Origin: Sycon ciliatum
Taxonomy: Eukaryota; Porifera; Calcarea; Leucosolenida; Sycettidae
Assembly (NCBI RefSeq): GCF_964019385.1
Contig: NC_088646.1
Span: 2,564,013 to 2,628,012, forward strand
Direction of reading: 5' to 3'
Length of the DNA: 64,000 nt
The notes beneath the pieces are model-generated. The model made no database searches and had not been told where the DNA came from. It saw only the letters and a list, made by a program, of their open reading frames with translations. How positions within the stretch are numbered: the first letter of the stretch is position 1; each line of letters starts with the position of its first letter. A program made the translations under genes and the position numbers. Of this stretch, positions 9,920-20,085 are shown piece by piece.

Positions 9920-11171
9920 CTGCTTGATTTTAGCTTTACATTACTGCAGTCAGTCCAGCACAATACGCCAATCGTATTTCACTATAACTCGCGTGTCATA
10001 ATTGGGGATATGGGCTGCTCCGCCCTATATCCCTGATATGCCAAATAGACGAAAAGTGTGTCTAAGCCTGTATCGCGTATAATAGGCTCATCGTAAAACA
10101 AATAATAAAAGTCTTAAAAATCAGGGTTCACGTGACACTCGGGTTCCAGCCAAGTTTTCCGCATCCGCAGGAACGCTTCCCCCCTCTTGAATCATAGTAT
10201 AGTGGACTCTGCAATGAACAGATTATGAAACTCCCTGCAGATTTACTACGGTCATCTCTGGTGACTGGTCTTGGCGCACCGTGGAAGCTGTGACTGGTTG
10301 CCAAGTTTTGTTTTGTGACTGATCATGGGGCATTTGTGACTACTTCGAAGCACAGCTCTGATTGATCACAGAGTCTTACTGTTGTCAATATTTATATCGT
10401 TTGAGAAGTCAAGCAGCCACGGGGCGCTGGCCTTGCAGCTGTGAGTATGCATACGGTACATATTCACATGACTATTGTATGCTGGACACTGCTGGTCCAT
10501 TGTTGCAGTGTGTAAGTGAACTGCAGAACCTATTCCGTGATGAAACACCTACTCTTGAAAGACTGAATGTTTGAGCTAATAGTCTTTTACTTCACTCTCA
10601 TGCTGCTCATATAATTATACCATACGCCAGAAGACCCTAAGTTAGTTCTAAGATTTTGTGGACCATGTGACCATGTGGTACTTTCACTCTACAGCCAAGT
10701 CAACCTCTTTGTCAACACACAGGGTTTTCCTCAGACACAAGCGAATGGTTTACTCCACTCTGGAGAAGAACACAGTTTGCTCTCTCGAACACCAACCGCA
10801 TAATGACTACGGAATGTAGGAAGTGCAACAACTGCTAGAATATTGAACTGTCGTCCACACAAAACAAATAAAGACAACTGAAAACCAAAACACATGCAAC
10901 TGCCAACATGCATGTAACAGCGACTGCAAGCCAGAACTACAGACTCCGCGCAGGGAGGAACAGGGGAAACAGAGGTAACGCTTCCGACTCCGAGAGCTTC
11001 GAATAGCAGCGGACAAAACAATACATCAACCTTACGTGTCACCTTGCGCTACCGCAAACGAACACCTATGGATGCACAGTGCAGCACAGACTCGGTGCAT
11101 GCACGGTGTAATAACTGGAGTACATGTAAACCGACAACGGTCACCTTGCACCCTATGCAGTAAGTTACATA
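9920..11171. other. Centre of the foldback-like element, no gene seen
   Basis: No open frame with recognisable content was found. It shows no obvious similarity to the arms. Confidence 0.5.
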
Positions 11172-11305
11172 GGCTTGACGTGAAAGGTAACGCGGGCGAG
11201 CGCGAGTCGTACGCGCTCGCGGACGTGCCTGACACGTGAAACGAAAAGATTTTTTTGGCGGGTAGTCGGCAAAAATTAAGTGACGGTCCCTTTAGTCCTT
11301 CGCGT
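11172..11305 (-). repeat. Third, internal copy of the foldback terminal module
   Basis: An inverted copy of the left terminal module, ending CTTTAGTCCTTCGCG. Directly after it (11312 on) a short forward copy starts GCGAAGGACTAAATGGACCG. The composite therefore has outward ends at 8207, 11305, about 11312 and 12771, suggesting two elements fused back to back or an internal duplication. Confidence 0.85.
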
Positions 11306-11536
11306 TCGGCGAAGGACTAAATGGACCGATTCAGGGCAGATCGTGACATGATGGTGACTCTGATTGGTGACCCATGCGAGAACACACATTACACTTGCGG
11401 GTGGCCTTGCACTGAGTTGACCGGTGCCCTGTGCGCAAACACACAAAGCAACGCTTCTGTTCAATCAGTTATTCTTTCCGCTGTGCTACTGTTGTGTATT
11501 TCGCGCAGTCACCACATACCATGCTTGATGTTTCAA

Positions 11537-12771
11537 GCACCATCGGCGCAGGCCACGTTTTTCGGCTACGACGATTTGTTCGTCCACCAAAAGTCGAAAC
11601 AAATGTTTCTCACTTGAACACTCCGTAGAGCTGCCGCTGTTGTGCCAAGGCCCATTGGCGCATGGTGTGTATACTCCAAATCTACATGTATGATGATGGG
11701 TCACTGCTGACGTTTCTGCTCTTGGACAGTGCAACGCCGCATGAAGATATGTTGTGGCTCCACAATCGCTGAGAACGCTAGTGTGCGTCCATGGAATACT
11801 AAAACACAATAGGCGCGGCGCAGTTAACGCCCACTTGGATGAATCGGAGTGGTGGCGAGTGCATTCTCCTTCCTCGGTGAACACTGCTGGTCACCCTGTT
11901 TGATGATCCACCAAACACCATCGGTGCAGGCCGCGTTTTTCGGAACCAGCCATTTATTCGTCCACCAACAATTGAAATTAATGTTTCTCACTTGAACACT
12001 CTGTAGAGCTGTCGCTGTCGTGACAAGGCCGTGTATACTCCAAATCTACATGTAGGATGAAGAGTAACAGTTACTGCTGATAATGAAGTTTGCGCTCGTG
12101 GACAATACAACGCTGTGTGAAGTAAATTGTGGCTCCACAATCGCTCTGAATGCTAATTGTGTCCATGGAATACTAAAACACAATAGGCGCGGTGCAGCTA
12201 ACGCCCAACGTGGATGAAACGGACAACAGCAGCGGCTAGAGCGTTCTCCTTCCTCGGTGAACACTGCTACAAGACATTATGCTTGATGATTCACCAAACA
12301 CCATCGTTGGGGGCCAAGTTTTCCGGCGCCAGCGAGTTATTCGTCCACCAACTAACTTTGATGAGTCTTTCTTCAACACTTCGTAGAGCAGCCGCGCAAG
12401 GCCTTTCCTTTGCGTTAGGGTAGCGATCCTTCCTAGATGATGTCGCTATTCATTGTTACTTTTTACTACAATGAGTAGTGTTTCTCCGAAAATAAAGTCA
12501 GCTGCCTTTGGCATTAGTACTGCCTAGGCCTAGCGCCTAGCGCCTGGACTTGTAAAAAAATAATTTTGCAAGTCTTCAATCATGTCTGCATGTACGCGCT
12601 ATCCAATCCAGCCATGTGGCGCGGCGTGAACAGATTGCTTGACGTGAAAGGTAGCGCGGCCGGGCGAGCGCGAGTCGTACGCGCTCGCGGACGTGTCTGG
12701 CACGTGAAACGAAAAGATTTTTTTGGCGGGTAGTCGGCAAAAATTAAGTGACGGTCCCTTTAGTCCTTCGC
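11537..12771 (-). repeat. Right inverted arm with tandem subrepeats
   Basis: Reverse complement of 8207-9455 with only scattered differences. One is a GCGGCGTGAACAG/CACGCCACATG difference near the terminal module. It carries the same tandem units. Confidence 0.9.
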
Positions 12772-12785
12772 ATGCAATGCACGAG

Positions 12786-13330
12786 ATCATTAATTTTTAG
12801 TTATCATGATGTCATTGACTGTCAGAGGCGCGCGCGGGCCGCGCGGCGCTAGGCGGGCGCAGAGCGCATGCAGAGCTAGAGAGTAGAGTGCAGACTGTCC
12901 GGATTATGCGTTTTTTTGAAGGATCAACGTTTATTTTTTGGAAATTCATCCAAAATGTCCATTTCATTCTCCTTCACCCAAAATGCTAAAAAAATCTTTA
13001 AAAAAATCTTTAAAAAAATTCAAAATTTCACCCAAAATGCGAAAATTATGCTGCCGTTACCATGGCAACCAAAATGGCGAAAAATCTGAATCCCTTGGGG
13101 ACCTTGTCGTTCCAAGTGCACGTGGAGGAAGCGCGTGCAAAGGATGTGGTTGTTTTCGAAAGTCGAAAGGAATCGATCATTTTTGTTTGGCTTCTTCACT
13201 TCAGAGCCAAGTGCACTCGATCGAGGCTGCCGATGAGCATGCAAAATATGCTCAAAATGTTGAAAAATGCTGAAAAAACCCAAAATGCGAAAAAAGCTGA
13301 AAAAATCCAAAAATTTAATAATAGCAATGA
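12786..13330. other. GC-rich patch then A-rich low-complexity sequence, no gene seen
   Basis: 12815-12860 is dense in GCGCG. 12950-13320 is A-rich with repeated AAAATGC and AAAAATCTTT motifs. No convincing coding content was seen. Confidence 0.6.
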
Positions 13331-13337
13331 AAAGTAT

Positions 13338-13657
13338 CAAGAGTACATAACCCCCCAGAGTGTGCAACTCCCACATACCCTGCTGTCCCGACAGAATTTC
13401 AAGTTGACGTCATTATTTATGACGCAATGCTCCTTGCACCAGTGATTTACAACATGTGTACGGGTGTCAACGCATCACACGTTTTTCTTTGCAATAATTT
13501 GTACAGGATCGATCTGCTTCGGTCAACCACAGGTTCCGGATTCGTCTGATAATCCGTGTACAGTGCGCATTGCATCATCAAAATGACGTCAACTTGAAAT
13601 TCTGTCGGGACAGCACCCATAGTGGAGTTGCACACTCTGGGGGGTTATGTACTCTTG
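13338..13657. mobile_element. 320-bp MITE with 7-bp target duplication
   Basis: Near-complete inverted arms of about 90 bp start CAAGAGTACATAACCCCCCA, then GAGTGTGCAACTC, and continue through GCTGTCCCGACAG and TTTCAAGTTGACGTCATT. The direct repeat AAAGTAT flanks it exactly (13331-13337 and 13658-13664). It shares its outer 35 bp with the nested MITE at 5732-6064. The superfamily is uncertain; CA-starting termini with a 7-8-bp duplication would be compatible with P or hAT. Confidence 0.9.
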
Positions 13658-13828
13658 AAAGTATGAATGCCGCAGACATCACCACGCAACATGACAATTT
13701 GTTCAAGGTTTGGTTTTGTGTGTTTCCAAAATCGATTTTCACGTTCCGATCATCAGTGGAAATACGGAACTAAAGAGATCAAGGGAAAAACAAAGGTTAA
13801 AAATCCAAAGAAGTGTGACACATGACGG

Positions 13829-14336
13829 TGTAATGTATATATAACTGAACCTATCTATCTGTCTATTGCTTCACTATTCATTGATCATGCTGTAAGCCTA
13901 CATGGGTAGTGTTTCACCCAGTATGACAGTTTGCCCTTTCATCAATCATCGTGGTCTGCTGCACACGATGCATGGATGCGTTTCCTTTGTTTTGCATTGT
14001 TTTCTGTATGCACGCTTTCAGTCTTATCATGCTATCGTTAGTTCCGGTATAGTGCGTTGTTGCGAGTCTTGCGTGCTGTGCGTAGAAGTCGTACCACCGC
14101 ACTCAGTATCGCTCTAGCCCGATAATCCATATGCATCTGAGTTGGCTGTACTCAGTTGCCTTTTGGGAACTCTTTGCCATGAGTTCAGGAGTAGTTCTTA
14201 TGTTGTCGTTTTGCTCTCAACTTGTTTTCTCTCTCTCTCTCTCTGAAATGTTCTTTCCTGAATAACAACTAGTTACTTTCGTACTGCCTGTTGGTCGAGT
14301 TGGCGTGCATGCCTGCGTGACTGAAGTTCCATAACA
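13829..14336 (+). repeat. 5' LTR
   Basis: 508 bp with TG...CA ends. It contains a TATATAA motif near its start (13838-13844) and a (CT)n stretch before the R/U5-like end. It differs from the 3' LTR by T/G near 14010 and a two-base GG/TC change near 14190. Confidence 0.95.
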
Positions 14337-14338
14337 TC

Positions 14339-14356
14339 TGGTACCGAAACCCGCTG
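14339..14356 (+). promoter_or_regulatory. Putative primer binding site
   Basis: TGGTACCGAAACCCGC starts two bases after the 5' LTR. A TGG start is expected for pairing to a tRNA CCA end. The matching tRNA could not be identified by eye. Confidence 0.6.
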
Positions 14357-14363
14357 ATACCTG

Positions 14364-17300
14364 GTGCGACTGTGTTGTCGCTTGGTGGTGGGCCTTGATT
14401 TGGAAATAATGTCGCTGAAACTCGATGGATTCCTGCGGACGTTCCGCGGAAAAGGAGATGACCTGGAGACGTTTTGGTCGAAGTTCCGTGTACTGGCGGA
14501 TATTCAAAAGTGGGACACGGAGGAAAAACGGATGCAGCACCTGCCCCTGGTCCTAGATGGCCAGGCGTTCAAAGTCTTCATGTCCATGGCGGAGGCGGAC
14601 AGGAAAAAGGAGGCAACCGTGAAAGCGCTACTTGAAAAGGCCTTCGCGCCTGCACCTGCTGATTCTTATCAGCAGTTCCTGTCCCGTCGCCTACGCCCTG
14701 ATGAGGCTGTGGACGGCTACGTTGCTGACCTGAAGCACCACTTGAGCTTAGCTGGCCACAAGATTACAGACGACAAGGACCCGGTCCTTTTGGAGCAGGT
14801 GATTTGTGGCTTGCCACCGACGTTCGCGCGAGACATTCGTTTGCAGGGTGCTGGACAGGCCCTCTCCGTCAGTGACGTGACAGAGAAGGTTCGCGCTCTG
14901 CAACTGGTTGAAAGCGCTGCATCATCGCATGCCATTGGCGCTGCTGCCACCGAACCAGCGAAGTCTTTGTATTGTTACACGTGCGGGAAAACTGGGCATG
15001 TCAAGAAGACCTGCCGCGCTGGGAACCAGGAACCCTCCACGCAGAGCTCGTCAGCAGGCCCATCTTCCTCGAAGAGCAGCCGAGTTCGTTGCCATCATTG
15101 TCACGAGCTAGGCCACATCCGGAGAAACTGCCCGACCAGGAGAACACGGGGCACTGCGTCTGCTGGTGTTTCTGACCAGCCAGGAGGAAAAACCGATTGC
15201 TGTTTGGCCCTGACTACATCATCGTCTTCCCTCATCCGAGTGTACGTCGATGCCTGCCGCGAAAAACACGACGAGTGGACTCGCCTGAGTTCTGTGGTGG
15301 ACACTGGTTGCACGCGCTCTCTCATCAGCCGTGCCGCACTCCAGAAGTGCAATGGCCTGCGTTGCATGGAACAGTGTCCGGACAACATGCTCGCCCTCAA
15401 CGGTGAATCGCTGAAGATACTGGGTAGCGTCCTGCTGAACCTCCGTCGACTCGACGGACCTGTGCACTTGGACCTACTGACTGCCGTATCTGTGCTGGTT
15501 GTCCCAGACTTGAGTGTCCTGAACACCGACATGGTCGTCGGCAACGATGTAGTGACCCGCGCTGGAGGTATGCACCTGCAATACGCTGACGGGTGTCTGT
15601 CGTCCGTCTCATTTGGCTGTGCCGCTGTGCCTGCTGCTGTTAGTGCTGCCGCTGATGTGCCACCTAAGCCAGCTGACAGTACTGCTCGCACCTCCAAGCT
15701 GTCCCGCCACGTTACGGTCAACCACTCTGGTGACGATGTCACACTAAGTGTTGATGATGGCGAGGTGCACTGGAATGCAGCCGCCGGCTACTGGAGCATG
15801 AAGTGGCACTGGAGGGACGACATGCCACCTGCTGAACCGATTGGGTCAGGGATTGGCGAATATCCCCGCGCCAAACTCACCGCCGATCAGGAGCTGCAGT
15901 TCAATGCTGAAGTAGATGCCTGGATCCAGCAAGGCTGGCTGGTACCACACGATGCGGATGTTCACGGACCACCGGGCGCCATCCTCCCGTTGATTGCGAA
16001 GTGCCAAGAGCACAAGGCCTCAACACCGGTTCGCCCTGTACTGGACTACCGTGGGCTGAATCAGCTCATCCGCAACCACCCTGGGTGCAACACCCCTGTG
16101 TGCGGTGAGAAGCTGCGCAGCTGGCGACAGGCTGGTGACAATTTCCACATCCTGGATATACGGAAGGCGTACCTGCAGGTCCGTCTTGATCCGTCGCTGG
16201 CGAGGTTCCAGACCGTCATTTACAAGGGTAAGCCGTACGTCATGATGCGCATGGGCTTCGGCCTTGGGATTGCGCCAAAGCTGATGAGCCTGATCGTACA
16301 GTACGTCACTGGCCCCTACCCTACTGTCGACAGCTATGTTGACGACTTGTTCGTGCCTGATGATCTCGTCACCACGGTGGAAGACGAGATGGTGAAGTTT
16401 GGCCTACCCACCAAACCTGCTGAGTGCTTGCGATCAGCCCGCGTCCTTGGTCTCCAGCTTCACAGCTCGAACGACGTCCTGCAGTGGCGACGACGCACAG
16501 ATGTCGACCTCTGCTGCCCAGCGAGCCCAACGAAGCGCGATGTGTTCCGCTGGTGTGGTCGCCTGCTTGGTCACAACCCTGTGTGCTCCTGGCTCAGGCC
16601 ATACACTAGCTACCTGAAGAGGTTGGCTGACTCGCTCACTCCTGGAGGCTGGGACGCCAAGGTACCACCAGAAGTAGTAAGCCTCTGCCAAGAGCTGTCT
16701 GGTCGCGTTGAAGGAGAAGATCCGGTACACGGTGCCTGGTCCGCTCCACCTGCCGCACAATGGTCAGTATGGTGCGACGCATCCAACATTGCCACCGGAA
16801 TTGTGGTGCAATGCGGTGCAGATGTCATCGAGGATGCGTGCTGGCTGCGTCCGAAGGATGATCGTACACACATCAATGTCGCCGAACTTGATTCGGTGAT
16901 GAGTGGCCTTCAGCGTGCCACCGCCTACGGCCTCACAAGTGTGCGCCTCCTGACCGACTCCAAGACCGTGCATGGTTGGCTGTATAACCTGCTGCATGAC
17001 ATCCGCCGTGTCAAGACCAGCGGTCTGTATGATGTGCTCGTCCAACGCCGCTTGCAAGCTATTGACGAGCTTGTCCGCCTCACCGGCCTGTCTGTTGTGG
17101 TCGGATGGGTGCCCTCTGAACGCAACTTGGCTGATCGGCTGACAAGAGTACCCACTCCATGGTTGAAGCTCTGCCGTGCCAAGTCTGAGATGTGTGCTGT
17201 CGCTGGTGATACCACTAATCCCGCCGTGGCCCCGCCCATGGCTGTTGCCACCATCCGCGCAGCGCAGCAGAATGACGGCAGCAACTGGTCTCGGGATCAC

Positions 17301-17726
17301 CCTGCTCGGTGTGCTCGACTGCGCGACCTCGTGGAATCCGAGTTATCCGACGCTGATCGCATCCAAGAGGAGACTGTGCCTGTCTATCACACTGGTGATC
17401 ACGTTCTTCTCCGCCGTCCTGACCGTCACCAGAAGCATCTACCGATGTATGAACCTGGTTGGCAAGTCATTCGTGTTCTGTCCCCCTCGACTGTGGTGAT
17501 TCGACGGTGTGAACCTGTACGTGGTCGCAATGCTGAGAAAGTAGTGAATGTCGACCTGATCAAGCTCGACCCTCACCCTGTTGCCGCAGATGCAGATGTT
17601 GACTCTGCTGATGATCGTGATGACATCCCTGCTATCATCCAAATCGACATGGATCCGCAGCTTGACCAAGCCTACGGACTTCGTCGCCGGGCTGCAATCC
17701 GTCCTCCTCAGCGGTTCCGTGACTAA
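14364..17726 (+). CDS. Gag-Pol polyprotein, integrase core missing
   Basis: An uninterrupted 1120-codon frame. The likely start is the ATG at 14409 (MSLKLDGFLRTF); the first ATG at 14364 adds 15 residues. Domains by residue: retrotransposon Gag about 16-190; two CCHC knuckles at about 204-217 (CYTCGKTGHVKKTC) and 241-254 (CHHCHELGHIRRNC); aspartic protease at about 311 (VVDTGCTRSLIS); reverse transcriptase about 500-760 with ILDIRKAYLQVRLD and active site YVDDLFVP near 658; RNase H about 800-940 with WCDAS, ELDSV, LLTDSKTVHGW and SERNLADRLTR. An integrase C-terminal-like tail follows at about 1010-1070 (GDHVLLRRPD, WQVIRVLSPSTVVIRR). The integrase zinc domain and DDE core, about 300 residues, should lie between 950 and 1000 but are absent without breaking the frame. 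The RT style resembles the CsRN1-type Ty3 group, an assignment from memory only. Confidence 0.93.
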   Translation: MRLCCRLVVGLDLEIMSLKLDGFLRTFRGKGDDLETFWSKFRVLADIQKWDTEEKRMQHLPLVLDGQAFKVFMSMAEADRKKEATVKALLEKAFAPAPADSYQQFLSRRLRPDEAVDGYVADLKHHLSLAGHKITDDKDPVLLEQVICGLPPTFARDIRLQGAGQALSVSDVTEKVRALQLVESAASSHAIGAAATEPAKSLYCYTCGKTGHVKKTCRAGNQEPSTQSSSAGPSSSKSSRVRCHHCHELGHIRRNCPTRRTRGTASAGVSDQPGGKTDCCLALTTSSSSLIRVYVDACREKHDEWTRLSSVVDTGCTRSLISRAALQKCNGLRCMEQCPDNMLALNGESLKILGSVLLNLRRLDGPVHLDLLTAVSVLVVPDLSVLNTDMVVGNDVVTRAGGMHLQYADGCLSSVSFGCAAVPAAVSAAADVPPKPADSTARTSKLSRHVTVNHSGDDVTLSVDDGEVHWNAAAGYWSMKWHWRDDMPPAEPIGSGIGEYPRAKLTADQELQFNAEVDAWIQQGWLVPHDADVHGPPGAILPLIAKCQEHKASTPVRPVLDYRGLNQLIRNHPGCNTPVCGEKLRSWRQAGDNFHILDIRKAYLQVRLDPSLARFQTVIYKGKPYVMMRMGFGLGIAPKLMSLIVQYVTGPYPTVDSYVDDLFVPDDLVTTVEDEMVKFGLPTKPAECLRSARVLGLQLHSSNDVLQWRRRTDVDLCCPASPTKRDVFRWCGRLLGHNPVCSWLRPYTSYLKRLADSLTPGGWDAKVPPEVVSLCQELSGRVEGEDPVHGAWSAPPAAQWSVWCDASNIATGIVVQCGADVIEDACWLRPKDDRTHINVAELDSVMSGLQRATAYGLTSVRLLTDSKTVHGWLYNLLHDIRRVKTSGLYDVLVQRRLQAIDELVRLTGLSVVVGWVPSERNLADRLTRVPTPWLKLCRAKSEMCAVAGDTTNPAVAPPMAVATIRAAQQNDGSNWSRDHPARCARLRDLVESELSDADRIQEETVPVYHTGDHVLLRRPDRHQKHLPMYEPGWQVIRVLSPSTVVIRRCEPVRGRNAEKVVNVDLIKLDPHPVAADADVDSADDRDDIPAIIQIDMDPQLDQAYGLRRRAAIRPPQRFRD

Positions 17727-17733
17727 TGTCATC

Positions 17734-17744
17734 AAGGGGAGAGG
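17734..17744 (+). promoter_or_regulatory. Polypurine tract
   Basis: AAGGGGAGAGG lies immediately upstream of the 3' LTR, as expected for the plus-strand primer. Confidence 0.85.
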
Positions 17745-18252
17745 TGTAATGTATATATAACTGAACCTATCTATCTGTCTATTGCTTCACTATTCATTGA
17801 TCATGCTGTAAGCCTACATGGGTAGTGTTTCACCCAGTATGACAGTTTGCCCTTTCATCAATCATCGTGGTCTGCTGCACACGATGCATGGATGCGTTTC
17901 CTTTGTTTTGCATTGTTTTCTGTATGCACGCGTTCAGTCTTATCATGCTATCGTTAGTTCCGGTATAGTGCGTTGTTGCGAGTCTTGCGTGCTGTGCGTA
18001 GAAGTCGTACCACCGCACTCAGTATCGCTCTAGCCCGATAATCCATATGCATCTGAGTTGGCTGTACTCAGTTGCCTTTTGGGAACTCTTTGCCATGAGT
18101 TCATCAGTAGTTCTTATGTTGTCGTTTTGCTCTCAACTTGTTTTCTCTCTCTCTCTCTCTGAAATGTTCTTTCCTGAATAACAACTAGTTACTTTCGTAC
18201 TGCCTGTTGGTCGAGTTGGCGTGCATGCCTGCGTGACTGAAGTTCCATAACA
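17745..18252 (+). repeat. 3' LTR
   Basis: 508 bp, the same length as the 5' LTR and differing at three bases (about 0.6 %). This indicates a recent insertion. Confidence 0.95.
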
Positions 18253-19000
18253 AGGTTCTACTCCCCGGTTCAGACAAGTGCAAGTACAATGTATCTGAAA
18301 CCAATCCACATGCTAGTGGACTATTAATTTTTGTCTCATGATTGGCCATTTTGCAATGAAATTTCTAGTCCAGGGAACTCCGCGTTGTGCAGTGTCACAT
18401 CAGGCCTCAGCAGGCTCAGCACATGATTTGTATTGCACTCCACATGTTTTGTTAGAAGCAAAGAATCATACAAACACGCCATTGGTAGAAGCAAGGAAGT
18501 AGCAATGCAGTCTATGGCCGGAAAGCACACGTCAGACATAGCAGTTTGTTCTCGCGATGTTTTGTATAATGTAGTTCTCGCTGTTATTTGGTCTCGTTGT
18601 GGAAAGGCAAAGTTTCTTTCATGCATTGCAAGTGTGAATACAGCAGTAGAAGAGTGAAAGTAACGTTGAAGTGCAGTTTGAGTTTTTGTGGGGAATAGTG
18701 TAGGTTTGATCAAGGATGCCTTACTGCACCATCAAACATGACGAAGGGGAAAAATGGCTCGAGAAATCCCACTTTAAAAGTTCGATGGAGAGTGTGATAA
18801 TTCTGGAGAAAGCAGCATCCAGGACTTAGTCCATCATTAGTTGGAAGCAGGCCAGGGTGTAGTAAAATAAAATAATTACTACTACTCCCTGGTTGGAGAT
18901 TTGCCATTCACTGATTGATCTTCAGCGTCGAATTAGGGGCGAATTTTGCTCCCCCCCCCCCCCATTTCACGGATCGAATAATGTGCATGAAAGGTCACGA
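18253..19000. other. No gene seen
   Basis: Unique-looking sequence with a C12 run at about 18951. No coding content was recognised. Confidence 0.5.
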
Positions 19001-19198
19001 GGGGTGTGCGGATAATGCTCGAAAAGCTGGCAGATTCTGCTCAAAAAGCAGTGAAAATGGCAGAACCATACAAACCTTATGGCGGGCAATTCCTCGAATT
19101 CTGCTCCATTCTTTATCCACATACCAAACATGCATGAAACTTACCAGAAAAAGTACCTAATTCTGCCAATTTTCTGCCGGCATTATCCGCATATGCCT
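19001..19198. mobile_element. Diverged copy of a 180-bp MITE family
   Basis: The central 140 bp (GGCAGAACCATACAAACCTT, GGCGGGCAATTCCTCGAATT, ACATACCAAACATGCATGAA) match the copies at 29103-29278 and 30610-30798. The termini here read GTGCGGATAATGC and its inverse, diverged from the GGGACC ends of the other two copies. Confidence 0.8.
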
Positions 19199-19515
19199 AA
19201 TGAAAGGACCTACATAAGTGCATGTACATCTGTGTGGGGAAAGTCTTGGCACCCCCCTTGATCACTATCCTGGCTACGCCCCTGAGTACTCTTTTGTAAC
19301 GGTTCGTGGAAATAGTGACATCAGATGCCAGATTTCTGGCCCCTAACCATTGGAATGTACCCATAATGTGATTCAGAATTGCGGACATTTTAAAATTATG
19401 GGGGGGGGGGGAATAAACCAATCCAAATCCAATGGGCAAAGCTCTGTCACGGACCACGGTGGGATGAGAGGCATGAGCGCATCAGCATGTAACTTGGCAA
19501 ACAATCATCACCTAC

Positions 19516-19713
19516 CTATTCTTTGTAATGTGTCAGTGTACGCGCTGATGGATCAGTGGCGTTTGTCCAGCGAGGCATCCAGAAGTATGGTATGAAGTGC
19601 TCCAGCCCACTGTAGTGCTCCTCGAACAAATGGCGATAGTAGAATGCCTCCTTGGTTAACGGGGCGTTGAACGGGTAGGTAGCCTTCGCCTGAGCCATGT
19701 CGCTATCTGACAC
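19516..19713 (-). CDS. ASNS-like: Asparagine synthetase copy 1, exon 2
   Basis: Acceptor TATAG, then 65 codons and a stop. It encodes VSDSDMAQAKATYPFN, TKEAFYYRHLFEEHY, YFWMPRWTNATDPSARTLTH, YKE. The last block is the strongly conserved C-terminus of animal asparagine synthetase. It joins exon 1 in phase 0 after FAEER. The counterpart in copy 2 (25732-25929) differs only at a few codons (PFNAPL against PVNKPL). Confidence 0.95.
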   Translation of the reverse strand: MSDSDMAQAKATYPFNAPLTKEAFYYRHLFEEHYSGLEHFIPYFWMPRWTNATDPSARTLTHYKE

Positions 19714-19805
19714 CTATACATGTAGAGCATATCAGACAAGAGCCATGACCACAACTACATCAGTACATGTATGACCAACACAGTACACAAGCAGTCAAGT
19801 ACCTA

Positions 19806-20018
19806 CTGTAAGACCAGTAATGTTAACGAACATTTAATTCTAACGAGTTAACGAATTTGGAAGAATCGTTAACATTAAAGTCGTTATGTGCAAAACGATA
19901 TGTACATGTACAGTCATTTGCAGGTTTTGAGACAGAATTCGTTAGAATTTCACCTCGCTAACCCACAAAAATCAGGAGATCGTTAACTTTAATTGACGTT
20001 AAAAATCTGGTCTTACAG
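19806..20018. mobile_element. 213-bp mariner-type MITE in the ASNS copy 1 intron
   Basis: Inverted termini CTGTAAGACCAG are flanked by TA (19804-19805 and 20019-20020). The interior is rich in GTTAACG. The TA duplication points to the IS630/Tc1/mariner superfamily. It makes up over half of the 372-bp intron 19714-20085. The copy 2 intron (277 bp) lacks it, so it inserted after the gene duplication. Confidence 0.85.
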
Positions 20019-20085
20019 TATGCTGCAGAAGTCCTGAAAATCTATTGGTGACTGTAGCACGGGGCCATGATGAGCCTGGACTCAC

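Larger units (their letters stand above)
8207..12771. mobile_element. Foldback-like element with about 1.25-kb inverted arms
   Basis: The outermost ends are inverted copies starting GCGAAGGACTAAAGGGACCG. The inverted identity runs about 1.25 kb into the element on each side (8207-9455 against 11537-12771). Each arm contains about 2.2 tandem copies of a 375-386-bp unit. The 9-bp ATGCACGAG lies directly left of the element (8198-8206) and at 12777-12785, five bases beyond the right end. Long inverted repeats made of subrepeats plus a 9-bp target duplication is the architecture of foldback (FB) elements. The centre (9456-11536) has a broken tyrosine-recombinase fragment and an extra copy of the terminal module. 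No complete transposase was seen. Confidence 0.8.
13829..18252 (+). mobile_element. Young LTR retrotransposon lacking the integrase core
   Basis: A complete 4424-bp element: 508-bp LTRs (TGTAATG...CATAACA) differing at three positions, a primer-binding-site candidate directly inside the left LTR, one open gag-pol frame, and a polypurine tract directly before the right LTR. Flanks GACGG and AGGTT do not match, so no target duplication is visible. Pol order is protease, reverse transcriptase, RNase H, then an integrase C-terminal-like tail, which is Ty3-like. Confidence 0.93.

Noticed and set aside
15101..17735. Minus-strand and alternate-frame ORFs in the retrotransposon
   Set aside because: Shadows of the 1120-codon gag-pol frame; they have no motifs of their own.
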